In this document: positions 31,389 through 39,735 of the stretch, piece by piece | Layout of the letters: the number at the start of each line of letters is the position of its first letter | Position numbering within the stretch: position 1 is the first letter of the stretch | Assembly (NCBI GenBank): GCA_023460975.1 | Contig: JAEWOG010000090.1 | Location: 1 to 64,000 of the forward strand | Source: Actinomycetes bacterium | Lineage (GTDB): Bacteria; Actinomycetota; Actinomycetes; Propionibacteriales; Nocardioidaceae | Direction of reading: 5' to 3' | DNA: 64,000 nt | Program-made: the position numbers and the translations under genes | The notes under the pieces: model-generated | Told to the model about the DNA's origin: nothing | Database searches by the model: none | What the model saw: the letters and a program-made list of their open reading frames with translations, nothing else

Positions 31389-32054
31389 CTAGGCGGTCGG
31401 GTCCTCGCCCTCGTCGAGGGCCTTCCACAGTTCGAGGTTCGTACGCGGTTCTCCCGTGGTGGCGGAGCCTGACCCGGGGCGGTCGTACTTGCTCCCCATG
31501 GCCGGCCAACTGCCCACGAACCGGGCGCCGAGACACGTCATGACGACGCTCACCGCGGCCGAGAGGACTGCGACGACGAACCATGCGGTCGTCTGGTGGG
31601 CAACGTCGGACTGTCCCGACAGGTCACGCACCTTCTCGACCAGCGGGTCGGTCAACGTACGCGGCCCCAGGACGGCCACCACGAACGTCGCGATGGCGGC
31701 CAGCGCGCCAAGCCAAGCGATGGCGCGTCGCACTCCCCCACGCGTCACCAGGACCACTCCCCAGCAGGCCAGCACCACCAGCGCGAGGGCAGCCGTCAAC
31801 GGCGATTCGGCGCCGCGAATGCTGCCCAGCGCGACGGTGGAGGCGTCGGAGGTGTCGACCGAGCCGGCCTTCGCGTGAATCCACGGCTTGCCCGCAGCCA
31901 CGGCCGCGAGGCCTGCGCTGGCCAGACCGAGCAGCACCACCGGGGCGAACGTGCGGCGCCCCGGCGTCGGTGCGTCGCCTGACTGCTCCACTGCGGAGTC
32001 ATCCACGTCGGTGTCGGGCTCGTCCGGCGACTGCCCCTGGGTGGGCTCACTCAT
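31389..32054 (-). CDS. Tryptophan-operon-associated membrane protein (Trp_oprn_chp)
   Basis: 221 residues: an acidic N-terminal tail of about 45 residues, four membrane helices and a soluble C-terminal tail. The conserved AAVAAGKPWIHAKAG loop after helix 1 and the final LELWKALDEGEDPT are typical of the actinobacterial Trp-operon membrane family. The role is unknown; a link to tryptophan or lipid-linked metabolites is guessed from its location. ATG 32054 overlaps the hisI stop (ATGA) behind GGAGG. Confidence 0.85.
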   Translation of the reverse strand: MSEPTQGQSPDEPDTDVDDSAVEQSGDAPTPGRRTFAPVVLLGLASAGLAAVAAGKPWIHAKAGSVDTSDASTVALGSIRGAESPLTAALALVVLACWGVVLVTRGGVRRAIAWLGALAAIATFVVAVLGPRTLTDPLVEKVRDLSGQSDVAHQTTAWFVVAVLSAAVSVVMTCLGARFVGSWPAMGSKYDRPGSGSATTGEPRTNLELWKALDEGEDPTA

Positions 32055-32407
32055 CGGTTCGCCTCCGTCGCGAGGATCAGGTCGGCATCGAAACAGGTCG
32101 CATCGCCCGTGTGACAGGCACCGCCCGTCTGGTCGACCTTGAGCAGGAGGGTGTCCCCGTCGCAATCGAGACGCACCTCGCGCACGGACTGGTGGTGCCC
32201 GGAGGTCTCCCCCTTGACCCAGTACTCGTTGCGCGAACGGCTCCAGTACGTGGCCTTGCGCGTTCGCAGCGTGCGTCCCAGGGCCTCGTCGTCCATCCAG
32301 GCAAGCATGAGCACCTCCCCGGTGTCGTACGCCTGAACCACGACTGGGACCAGTCCGTCGGGGGTGCGCCTGAGGCGCGCGGCAACGGCGCTGTCGAGTG
32401 AGCTCAC
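32051..32407 (-). CDS. hisI: Phosphoribosyl-AMP cyclohydrolase
   Basis: About 118 residues. Zn/Mg-binding and catalytic segments are complete: LMLAWMDDEAL, ATYWSRSRNEYWVKGETSGH, VRLDCDGDTLLLKVDQ and GGACHTGDATCF. It opens the purine ring of PR-AMP in histidine synthesis. The start is uncertain: GTG 32407 fits the family N-terminus (SSLDSAVAARL), but GGGAGG abuts it directly. A GTG at 32443, just after the preceding gene's stop, would add 12 residues without a ribosome site. Confidence 0.92.
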   Translation of the reverse strand: MSSLDSAVAARLRRTPDGLVPVVVQAYDTGEVLMLAWMDDEALGRTLRTRKATYWSRSRNEYWVKGETSGHHQSVREVRLDCDGDTLLLKVDQTGGACHTGDATCFDADLILATEANR

Positions 32408-32444
32408 CCTCCCAGTATCCGGGTCCTGTGAACCGGGCCGCACG

Positions 32445-33266
32445 TCACGGGTCGACCGACAGCGCCGCCTGCTGCGCCCAGACCTGGGCGCAGTGCGCCG
32501 TGACCGGCCCGGGGGCAGGCAGCGTCCGCTCGTCGAATCGTGCGATCGGCTGAACGTCGCGCGTGGTCGAGACGAGGAACGCCTCGCTCATCGTGGCCAG
32601 CGCCTCCCCGAGAGGTTCGTCCACCTCTCGCGCGTCACACCATTCGAGGACCAGGGCCCGCGTCACCCCGGCGAGGCAACCGCTGGCGAGCGTGGGGGTG
32701 CGCAGCTCACCGTCGACGACGTAGAAGATGTTCGATCCAGTCCCCTCGCACAGGTTGCCGACGGTGTTGGCGAAGATCGCCTCGTCCGCGGCGTACGCCT
32801 GCGCGTGCGCCAGCGCGATCACGTTCTCCGCGTACGACGTCGTCTTGAGCCCGGCAGTGGCTCCGCGCTCGTTGCGCGCCCACGGCACGGAGCGGACCGT
32901 GACGCTGCTCGCGGCCGGAGCCAGTGGCCCGTACGCGACCACCACGGTGGGCAGCCCTCCAGATCGACCGGAGCCCATCGGGGCACGCCCCGCCGTGTAC
33001 GTGATCCGCAGCCGACCGAGCCCCCGGGCTCCGCTGAGGACTGCAGCGACACCCTCGCGGACGGCAGCCAGGTCCGGGGCATCCAGCCCCAGTCCCCTGG
33101 CGGACGTTGCGAGCCGATCGAGGTGACGAGTCAGGGCGAACGGGACGCTCTCCTCGACCTTGACGGACTCGAACACCCCGTCCCCGACCGTCACACCGTG
33201 GTCGTCGACGGCAATGACCCCGGCCGCAGGATCGGAGAGGACTGAACCGTTCACCCACACGCGCAT
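32445..33266 (-). CDS. pabC: Class IV aminotransferase / aminodeoxychorismate lyase
   Basis: 273 residues of the fold-type IV PLP family. MRVWVNGSV and DHGVTVGDGVFES open the protein, the PLP lysine is in AGLKTTSYAENV, and the phosphate-binding loop is NLCEGTGSNIFYV. The family includes 4-amino-4-deoxychorismate lyase (PabC), D-amino acid and branched-chain aminotransferases. Size and its place beside a chorismate-related gene cluster favour PabC, but the substrate residues are not decisive. ATG 33266 is chosen over upstream in-frame codons because homologues begin near MRVWVNG. Confidence 0.75.
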   Translation of the reverse strand: MRVWVNGSVLSDPAAGVIAVDDHGVTVGDGVFESVKVEESVPFALTRHLDRLATSARGLGLDAPDLAAVREGVAAVLSGARGLGRLRITYTAGRAPMGSGRSGGLPTVVVAYGPLAPAASSVTVRSVPWARNERGATAGLKTTSYAENVIALAHAQAYAADEAIFANTVGNLCEGTGSNIFYVVDGELRTPTLASGCLAGVTRALVLEWCDAREVDEPLGEALATMSEAFLVSTTRDVQPIARFDERTLPAPGPVTAHCAQVWAQQAALSVDP

Positions 33267-33358
33267 AGGCGTCACTCTAGGACTCCCCCGCCCCTTGCGC
33301 AGCACGGTCACCAGCGGGACCGACACACGACCGCGGATGTGAAGACCGGGGGGTGGAT

Positions 33359-33387
33359 TTGGCGCCCCTGAGGGCATGGGCTACTGT
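33359..33387 (+). promoter_or_regulatory. Promoter of the tRNA Gly-Cys-Val cluster
   Basis: TTGGCG at 33359-33364 and TACTGT at 33382-33387 with a 17-base spacer, about 43 bases before the mature tRNA-Gly. A good sigma-A-type promoter on sequence grounds. Confidence 0.6.
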
Positions 33388-33430
33388 TCTACTCGCTTCG
33401 CCGGACGGGCAACCGACCGGAGGAAAGCAT

Positions 33431-33503
<73 letters not shown>

Positions 33504-33562
33504 CGGAGATGTCTCTCCCTGCCGGCTCTTTTGCGGGCGGCCTCCTTCGGGAGAGCTTCCGT

Positions 33563-33633
33563 GGTGGGTTGGCCGAGAGGCGAGGCAACGGACTGCAAAT
33601 CCGTCTACACGGGTTCAAATCCCGTACCCACCT
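33563..33633 (+). tRNA. tRNA-Cys (GCA)
   Basis: 71-base cloverleaf with acceptor GGTGGGT/ACCCACC and discriminator U73, as required by cysteinyl-tRNA synthetase. The anticodon loop is CTGCAAA (GCA) and the T-arm GGGTTCAAATCCC. CCA is not encoded. Confidence 0.97.
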
Positions 33634-33656
33634 CGCACACTACAATTCAATATCCA

Positions 33657-33728
33657 GGGCGATTGGCGCAGCGGTAGCGCGCTTCCTTGACACGGAAGAG
33701 GTCACTGGTTCAAACCCAGTATCGCCCA
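33657..33728 (+). tRNA. tRNA-Val (GAC)
   Basis: 72-base cloverleaf with acceptor GGGCGAT/ATCGCCC, anticodon stem CTTCC/GGAAG, loop TTGACAC (GAC), T-loop TTCAAAC and A73. Last of the cluster, followed by a UUCG-loop terminator. Confidence 0.97.
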
Positions 33729-33744
33729 CAGAAGCACGCAGGTC

Positions 33745-33768
33745 AGAGGCCCCTTCGGGGGCCTCTTT
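33745..33768 (+). terminator. Intrinsic terminator after the tRNA cluster
   Basis: A 9-bp stem, AGAGGCCCC (33745-33753) and GGGGCCTCT (33758-33766), closed by a TTCG tetraloop and followed by T residues: a textbook Rho-independent terminator. Confidence 0.9.
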
Positions 33769-33860
33769 CCGATTTCGGGAACGCCAGGGGATCCCGTACT
33801 CGCTCCGGACGACGACGCACTATCGTCAAGGTCTCGACCCAGGAGGCAGAGATCCCACAC

Positions 33861-34667
33861 GCATGCTGCGGCCCCAGCCGCCCAGACGCCGAACCGCCCC
33901 ACCCGACTGGGCCAGTGTCGGCTTCCGCAGAGTGGGCCACCCCGAGCGTCCGCGTGTCCGGCGGGACCTTCGTGATGGGCACCGATGACCCACGTGGGTA
34001 TGCCGAGGACGGCGAAGGACCGGCACACGAGGTGGAGCTGGAGGCGTACTCGATCGCCGTTCACGCCGTGACCAACGCGCAGTTCGCGCGGTTCATCGCC
34101 GCCACTGGGTACGTGACGACCGCAGAGCAGATCGGCGACTCGTTCGTCTTCGCCGGCCTGTTGCCCGACGACTTTCCCCCACTCAGGGAGTCGCAGCGGC
34201 TCCCTGGTGGCGGTTGGTGCCCGGCGCGTCGTGGCGTGCGCCCGAGGGGGCACACAGCTCGGTCGACGATCGTGGCGACCACCCCGTCGTTCACGTCAGC
34301 TGGCACGACGCCCAGGCATTCTGTGCGTGGAGCGGTACGCGTCTGCCCACCGAGGCCGAGTGGGAACGCGCGGCCAGGGGCGGCCTCGAGGGCGCTCACT
34401 ATCCGTGGGGATCAGAGCGCGAGCCCGGTGGGCAGCACCTGATGAACGTCTTCCAAGGCACCTTCCCGGTGCGCGACACGGGAGACGACGGGTGGATCGG
34501 CACCTGTCCCGTGGACACCTTCGCCCCCAACGGCCTGGGCCTGTACGGGGTGACGGGCAACGTGTGGGAGTGGTGTCAGGACTGGTTCGATCCCGGGTGG
34601 TACGCCATCTCCCCCCGCACCGCACCTCGCGGTCCGAGCGACGGGCACGCGAAGGCCCGCGTGGTGT
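33861..34667 (+). pseudogene. Formylglycine-generating enzyme (SUMF1/FGE) remnant: frameshifted and 3'-truncated
   Basis: Two reading frames together spell an FGE. The first frame, to about 34180, has CCGPSRPD, then GGTFVMGTDDPRGYAEDGEG and NAQFARFIAATGYVTTAEQ. The second resumes with APWWRLVPGASWRAPEG, HPVVHVSWHDAQAFCAWSG, RLPTEAEWERAARGG and GNVWEWCQDWF. The shift falls in the C-run at 34176-34180; one extra C would restore the family reading (FPPTQGVAAAPWW). The expected RGGSYLCHDSYC...GFR end with the catalytic cysteines is missing. Similarity stops near 34666, where the tail of a convergent gene begins. No initiation codon with a ribosome site precedes the CC motif in frame. No sulfatase is adjacent. 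Confidence 0.85.
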
Positions 34668-35848
34668 GCCACCTCGTCATAGTCGACGAAGTCGACGTAG
34701 ATCGATCGCCGTCCCTCCACGATCTCGCGCGCCACGACCGCGAGGTTCATGTCACGCAGGAGCGCGTTCGTCGCGGCACGCAGGCCCGGGAAGGGCCACG
34801 GTCGCGCCACGCGGGGAACCACCCTGCGCCTGCGCTGGCGTCGCGCTTGGTAGCGCTCGCGCCCCATCTCCGCGATCGCGCGGCTGATGCTGCGGGCCAG
34901 GCCATCCGGCCGGATCAGGAATCGGGCCAACGTACGGCGGGTCTCGAAACGCCCCCTGGACAGCTCCACCTTGCTGAAGACCATCAACGATCGCTCGGCA
35001 TCTCCCGAGAACAGGTTCGACACCGAGACACCGTCATCGGCGAGCAGGCCGCGAGCGTTGGAGACGCGCGTCTCGATGATCTTGGCGTCAGCCGCCCGGT
35101 TGGCCACCAGGATCCGCCCCAGCTCACGGTCGAACCAGCGAAACGCGGGCACTCCGTCACACGATCCGTGGAGGATCCCCAACTGGCTGGCCGGCGTCGT
35201 GCACGGCAACTGCACCGTCCACTCCTGGGCACGATGGCTGCCGGAGTCGACCCATCGACGCACCGTCGGCATGAGGCCCGCCTGCATTGCCCACGTCAGC
35301 AGCGGAGCAGCGACCCCGTCGAGTTGGATGAACAGCACCCCGGTGAGGCCGTCGGAGGGCACCGCTCGGCGCCGCGGCGTACGTCCCACCAGGCTCGCGA
35401 CCAGCGCCTCCGGCGTCCCTGCCGTCAGCAGCCACCCCAGCAGCGTCCCCACCCCTGCCGTGATCCAGGCCGCCGCGACGGCCGTGAGGAATGACTCGGC
35501 ATGCACCCCCGGGACCAGCAACAGGGACACGTGCACGACGAGCGCCTGTCCCACCAGCGCGCCGGCCAGAATGCCCAGCCAGCCGACCACCGCAGCCACC
35601 CACACCGGGAGCGGTCGCAACAACCCACCGCACAGGCCCGTCACCGCGGCCACGATCGCCCACAGGAACCCGCTCGTGGCCGACAGTCCGGGCACGAGCG
35701 CCGCGGTGGCCCACAGGGAGACGCTCGAGACGCCCCACGTCACCACCACACGGCCAAGGTCACCCGGCCGGAACGTCCGCCGCTCGTACCCCGCCTCTGC
35801 TGCCACCACCACATCATCGAGGGCGATCGCACCGCACACGTCACCCAC
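34412..35848 (-). CDS. Truncated membrane-anchored phosphodiesterase / alkaline-phosphatase-superfamily protein
   Basis: The open frame encodes 478 residues, but only those before about position 34656 look native. Four N-terminal membrane helices (holin-like region) are followed by a type I phosphodiesterase/nucleotide pyrophosphatase domain: VLFIQLDGVAAPLLTWAMQ carries the metal-binding Asp and VQLPCTTPASQLGILHG the nucleophile region. Family members continue for some 200 residues after IYVDFVDYDEVAHHAG. Here that motif is followed by unrelated residues read antisense to the FGE remnant. The distal metal ligands (DHG motif) are therefore gone and the enzyme is probably inactive. Confidence 0.7.
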   Translation of the reverse strand: MGDVCGAIALDDVVVAAEAGYERRTFRPGDLGRVVVTWGVSSVSLWATAALVPGLSATSGFLWAIVAAVTGLCGGLLRPLPVWVAAVVGWLGILAGALVGQALVVHVSLLLVPGVHAESFLTAVAAAWITAGVGTLLGWLLTAGTPEALVASLVGRTPRRRAVPSDGLTGVLFIQLDGVAAPLLTWAMQAGLMPTVRRWVDSGSHRAQEWTVQLPCTTPASQLGILHGSCDGVPAFRWFDRELGRILVANRAADAKIIETRVSNARGLLADDGVSVSNLFSGDAERSLMVFSKVELSRGRFETRRTLARFLIRPDGLARSISRAIAEMGRERYQARRQRRRRVVPRVARPWPFPGLRAATNALLRDMNLAVVAREIVEGRRSIYVDFVDYDEVAHHAGLRVPVARTARCGAGGDGVPPGIEPVLTPLPHVARHPVQAQAVGGEGVHGTGADPPVVSRVAHREGALEDVHQVLPTGLAL

Positions 35849-35885
35849 AGTGGGTGATGGCCCGGGCAGGCGCGCCGTCTAACGT

Positions 35886-36884
35886 GTGCGAGTGTCGAAC
35901 CTCGCGAGCAAACGCACCCCGGCCCCTGCGGGACGTGCCGTCACAGCAATCTCCACGATCCTCGTCGTGCTCGCCTGCCTCCTCGCACCGCTGGCGATTA
36001 CCGCGTCGTGGGTGCGAACCACGGTCTCGGACACCGACCGGTACGTCGCCACGGTCGCGCCGCTCGCCGAGGAGACCGCGGTGCAGGCAGCGGTCGCCGA
36101 CCACCTGACCGTCGTACTCATGGACGCGCTCGACGAGGACGGCGCCCTGTCCGAAGCGGTTGCCGCGCTCATGGCCGACCTGCGGCTTCCCGCCCGCGCC
36201 AGCGACCTGCTGGTGCTTGCCCTCGAGCCCGTGCGCGTGCGCCTCGGTGAACGCGTGCACACGCTGGCTCTCGACGTCATGGCGTCGGACGCGTTCGCGA
36301 CCGCGTGGCGAGACTCGAACGAGTCCGCACACCGTCGGCTCGTCGACGCCCTGTCGGGCGATGAGTCCGACGTGGAGGCCGTACGACTCGATCTGGCCAC
36401 CGCGGTCAACACGCTGCGAGCCGAACTGATCGCGCGCGAAGTGCCGTTCGCCGACCAGATCCCCCAGGTGGAGGCGAGCTTCACCCTCGTCGACGAGGAG
36501 CAGCTGCGGCGAGTACGAGAGGCCTACCAGCTGCTGGACGGCCTCGCGACAGGACTGCTCATCGCCGCCGTGCTCACCGCCGCCGGCGGCATCACGCTGG
36601 CCCGACGTCGCCGGCGGGCCGTCGCAGGGTGGCTCGGCGGCTGCCTGGTCGCCTTCCTGGCCACGCTGCTCCTCCTCGCTGTCGGGGACGACATCCTCGT
36701 GGGCCGCACCGACGCAGACGGCAGCGTGATCGGTCCCGTCTGGGACATCCTCACCGCACGCCTGGAGTGGCTCCTGTGGATCGCCTCGGCGATCGCAGCC
36801 GGGGCGCTCGCCTGCGTGTGGGTCACCGACCCGGGCGCACGGGCGAGAACCCTGCGTGGCCGTCTGGGGCGTCCGACCCCGTGA
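35886..36884 (+). CDS. Integral membrane protein with large extracytoplasmic domain
   Basis: About 332 residues. One helix near the N-terminus (AISTILVVLACLLAPLAIT) is followed by a 170-residue, mostly helical domain, then three helices and a short basic tail. The layout matches a family of uncharacterised actinobacterial membrane proteins with segments like WVRTTVSDTDRYVATVAPLA. I recognise no catalytic motif. GTG 35886 or GTG 35892 may be the start. It is divergent from the truncated phosphodiesterase and coupled by a GTGA overlap to the YihY-like gene. Confidence 0.75.
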   Translation: MRVSNLASKRTPAPAGRAVTAISTILVVLACLLAPLAITASWVRTTVSDTDRYVATVAPLAEETAVQAAVADHLTVVLMDALDEDGALSEAVAALMADLRLPARASDLLVLALEPVRVRLGERVHTLALDVMASDAFATAWRDSNESAHRRLVDALSGDESDVEAVRLDLATAVNTLRAELIAREVPFADQIPQVEASFTLVDEEQLRRVREAYQLLDGLATGLLIAAVLTAAGGITLARRRRRAVAGWLGGCLVAFLATLLLLAVGDDILVGRTDADGSVIGPVWDILTARLEWLLWIASAIAAGALACVWVTDPGARARTLRGRLGRPTP

Positions 36885-37603
36885 CCCGTGGAGGTGCCGA
36901 CTCGCTCGTCTCGCGCCTGAAGGCCCTGCGCCAGGACCCGCGCGTGGCGCGACTGCTGGCCACACCCGGCGGTCGACTGGTGCTGGCTCTGGTCGACCTC
37001 AGCGTCCGAGACAGAGCCCTGACGCTGGCCGGACAGGCCTTCATCGCCCTGGTCCCCCTCGGCATCGTCCTGGCCACGTGGCTCAGCGCCGAGGACGGGC
37101 GCGCCATCGGCAGGTGGCTGGTGACGCACTTCGGGCTGGACGACACGACCGCAGAGGCGGTCTACCAACTGTTCGATCGTCCGCCGGAGACGACGTCTGG
37201 AGTCTCGCTGCTCGGCGTCGCGATCCTGCTGGTCTCGGTCAACAGCTTCGCCCGCACGCTGCAACGCACGTACGAGGTGGCGTGGGAACTGCCGCCCCAG
37301 GGCCGGCGACGGGCCGGGAACAGATTCGGGTCGCTCCTGTTGCTCAGCGGGCTGCTCGTCATCCTCGCCTGGGTCACGGGCCTGGTCCGCCAACTACCCG
37401 TGGGGGCGCTGTTGGCGATTCCCGCCCAACTGGTCGTCGCTGCGCCCGTGTGGGCACTGATTGCGCGCCTGCTGCTCAGTCGCCGCGTCGAGTGGCGTCT
37501 CCTCGTGCCCGGGGCGATCATCAGCGCCGTGGCGCAGGTCCTCACCACGTGGGCGGGGGCGCTGTGGGTGCCCCGTCTCATCGCCCCCACGGGACCACGG
37601 TGA
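36881..37603 (+). CDS. YihY/BrkB-family membrane protein, C-terminally truncated
   Basis: 240 residues from GTG 36881, overlapping the previous stop. The N-terminal part matches the YihY fold (LAGQAFIALVPLGIVLATWL, later VSVNSFARTLQRTYEVAWEL). The protein ends at LWVPRLIAPTGPR, where relatives continue with a conserved glycine-rich turn and two more helices; compare the complete 319-residue paralogue at 60498-61457. I infer loss of the 3' end, since a regulator remnant abuts it. Family function is unsettled, as these are not ribonucleases despite an old name. Confidence 0.75.
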   Translation: MTRGGADSLVSRLKALRQDPRVARLLATPGGRLVLALVDLSVRDRALTLAGQAFIALVPLGIVLATWLSAEDGRAIGRWLVTHFGLDDTTAEAVYQLFDRPPETTSGVSLLGVAILLVSVNSFARTLQRTYEVAWELPPQGRRRAGNRFGSLLLLSGLLVILAWVTGLVRQLPVGALLAIPAQLVVAAPVWALIARLLLSRRVEWRLLVPGAIISAVAQVLTTWAGALWVPRLIAPTGPR

Positions 37604-37636
37604 CCGGCGCGGCGACCATGCCGAGCCATCGGGCCG

Positions 37637-38205
37637 CTACAGCAGACCCAGCCGCCGACCCTGACTGACGGCCTCGCGCCTCGTGGCGACCCCGAGTTTG
37701 CGATAGATGCCCCGCATATGGGTCTTGATGGTGTTCGGGGAGAGTAGAGGGCCACCCCGATCTCCTCGACGGTGCGCAGGCTGGGCAGTTCCTGGAGCAC
37801 CTCCGTCTCCCGCGTCGTCAGCGGGTCGACCATCGGCGGGATCGCACTGTCCACTCGCTCCAGGATCACCCCCACCACGGCCTCCGCCGCACCCCACCGA
37901 CCGCGTTCGGAGCGCAGCAGACCGAGCACCTCCGGACCCCCGCCATCAACCAACGGCCGCAGGCACCCCGTCGCCGACATCAGGTCCAGCGCCGCACGGA
38001 CGTGGTCCACGGCGGCCTGAGTGCTCGCCTCGCGCAGCGCCATGCGGGCCGCGACTCCGTACGCCTCGATGCGGGTGGCGGGCATGGCCGGGACACTCGT
38101 CCCCTGGACGAGGGGACCGAGGAGATTCCGAGCACGTCCGACGTGCCCGGTCGAGTCAGTCACCATCGCCTCCACCAACGCGACCTCAGGGGCCACCCGT
38201 CGGGC
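37637..38205 (-). pseudogene. LuxR-family (LAL-type) regulator remnant with frameshift
   Basis: The reading frame entering at about 38205 gives a helical repeat domain (VAPEVALVEAMVTDSTGHVG and onward), then the start of a LuxR helix-turn-helix (MVDPLTTRETEVLQELPSL and VEEIGVALY). The recognition helix and C-terminus (SPNTIKTHMRGIYRKLGV, ending RLGLL) continue in another frame. A one-base loss near 37744-37745 explains the switch. The N-terminal ATPase and most of the protein are absent, so this is a fragment of a large ATP-dependent LuxR regulator. Confidence 0.8.
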
Positions 38206-38464
38206 CGGTGAAGCTGTAGCTCTGTCCGTCGAGGGTGCCCAGCGTGGACAGATCCATGTCCGTGTCACCCACGATGGTGGCGGTGGCTCGGGCCCAGTTC
38301 CGGTCCATGTCCATCGCCTCACGCCACCTGCGGTGGAAGAAGCGGGTGGCCCACCAGGCCAGCGCGATCGTCGCCAGGCCGAAGAGAACCGCCACCCCTC
38401 CGAGCAGGGTCACGAGCCCAGCCCACACCGTCCCGAGCACGTCCCAGACCCCCATCACAGGCAT
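38186..38464 (-). CDS. Short membrane protein, possibly a gene fragment
   Basis: 92 residues: one strong hydrophobic helix (LGTVWAGLVTLLGGVAVLFG, extending onward), a basic stretch, then a small beta-like domain starting NWARATATIVGDTDMD. The layout resembles DUF3592-type proteins, but it ends abruptly at SYSFTGPTGGP where such proteins have a further helix. It runs straight into the LuxR remnant. I see no clear ribosome site. It may be a truncated gene that still has an open frame. Confidence 0.5.
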   Translation of the reverse strand: MPVMGVWDVLGTVWAGLVTLLGGVAVLFGLATIALAWWATRFFHRRWREAMDMDRNWARATATIVGDTDMDLSTLGTLDGQSYSFTGPTGGP

Positions 38465-38543
38465 TGCGGCAGCCTAACGGCGTCAGCCTCTGGCAGCGAG
38501 ACCGGTGCGGGGAGCCTCACCGCCCCCTTGACACAATCACCGT

Positions 38544-38993
38544 GTGCCCGATTGGCCCCTCATCCCCCTGTTCGCGTTCCTGTTCGTCCTCGCGTGCCTG
38601 CGAGGCTCGGCCACCTATGCCGTGGGACGTGGCGTGCGGGGTGCGGCCGACCGGCGCACCGGAGTCGCCCACGACGACCGGGTACGTCGCGGCGAAGCGA
38701 TCGTGCGCCAGTACGGCGCGCCCGCGGTCGCCCTGTGCTTCCTGACCGTCGGCGTGCAGACGGCCACCATCCTGGCGGCAGGGACGCTGCGCATGCCGCT
38801 GCGGCGGTTCCTGCCCGCGCTGGCGCTGGGAGCCACGATCTGGGCGACCATCTACGTCACGGTCGGGTTCACCGTCATCGAGGCGTTCTGGGGCGGCCGG
38901 ACCTGGGTGCTGCTCGCTGCACTGGCCGTCCTCGCGGCCCTTGGCGTTGCGGCCGTTCGGGTCCGGCGTCGCTTCGCCGGCCGCCCTCAGTGA
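38544..38993 (+). CDS. DedA/VTT-like small membrane protein
   Basis: 149 residues with three to four hydrophobic segments. The central part (GEAIVRQYGAPAVALCFLTV, followed by TLRMPLRRFLPALALGATIW) resembles the DedA/VTT core, with its re-entrant helix and the conserved arginine-containing turn. Such proteins affect membrane lipid flipping and proton-motive force. This copy is shorter than typical DedA (about 200). GTG 38544 is the start. It converges on narI, with 19 bases between the stops. Confidence 0.65.
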   Translation: MPDWPLIPLFAFLFVLACLRGSATYAVGRGVRGAADRRTGVAHDDRVRRGEAIVRQYGAPAVALCFLTVGVQTATILAAGTLRMPLRRFLPALALGATIWATIYVTVGFTVIEAFWGGRTWVLLAALAVLAALGVAAVRVRRRFAGRPQ

Positions 38994-39012
38994 CTCAAGA
39001 CGTCGAGGGACC

Positions 39013-39735
39013 TCAGACCTTCTCCCACCCGCGCACCGGCTTACGGCTGCCACCGGACGGGGCGTTGTCGCGGCTGCGGTAGACCACGTACGGACGGGTG
39101 ATGTAGCCGACCGGGGCCGAGAAGACATGGACCAGTCGGGTGAAGGGCCACAGGGCGAACAGGATGAACGCCACGAGCGCGTGCGCCTGGAAGCCGAACG
39201 GCGCGTCGGCCATGAGGGAGGCATCCGGCTGGAAGGCCAGGAAGGACCTGTACCAGACCGAGACTCCCTCGCGGTAGTTGTACTCCTCCAGCCCAGCCGC
39301 ACCCAGGATCGTGTTCCACATCCCGAGGATGATGACCAGGCCCAGGAAGACGTACATGACCTTGTCCATCGGCGTGGTGGCCGAGAAGACCGGTCCGACC
39401 GTACGCCGGCGGTAGATGAGGATCGCGAGTCCGACCGTCGCCATGACGCCAGCGATCAGGCCGCCGATCACGGCGACCACGTGGTAGGTGTGGTGCGAGA
39501 CGCCGAGTGCGTCGGTCCACGACTGCGGGATCAGCAGGCCGATCACGTGTCCGCCGACGACGCCGAGCATGCCGAAGTGGAACAGCGGCGACCCGAGCCT
39601 CAGCATCCGGTCCTCGTAGAGCTGCGAGGACCGCGTGGTCCAGCCGAACTTGTCGTACTTGTAGCGCCAGAAGTGGCCGACCACGAAGATGGCCAGGCAC
39701 AGGTACGGGACGATGACCCAGAGGAAGGTGCTCAT
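39013..39735 (-). CDS. narI: Respiratory nitrate reductase gamma subunit
   Basis: 240 residues with five membrane helices. Histidines within helices 2 and 5 (SPLFHFGMLGVVGGHVIGLL and FGFQAHALVAFILFALWPF, with a further His in LVHVFSAP) supply the ligands for two b-hemes. It oxidises menaquinol at the membrane and passes electrons to NarH. The start overlaps the narJ stop by four bases. It is last in narGHJI. Confidence 0.95.
   Translation of the reverse strand: MSTFLWVIVPYLCLAIFVVGHFWRYKYDKFGWTTRSSQLYEDRMLRLGSPLFHFGMLGVVGGHVIGLLIPQSWTDALGVSHHTYHVVAVIGGLIAGVMATVGLAILIYRRRTVGPVFSATTPMDKVMYVFLGLVIILGMWNTILGAAGLEEYNYREGVSVWYRSFLAFQPDASLMADAPFGFQAHALVAFILFALWPFTRLVHVFSAPVGYITRPYVVYRSRDNAPSGGSRKPVRGWEKV

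Noticed and set aside
34412..35848. Possible prophage region because of a holin-like N-terminal membrane domain
   Set aside because: The domain belongs to a chromosomal phosphodiesterase family; no phage structural, integrase or lysis genes are nearby.
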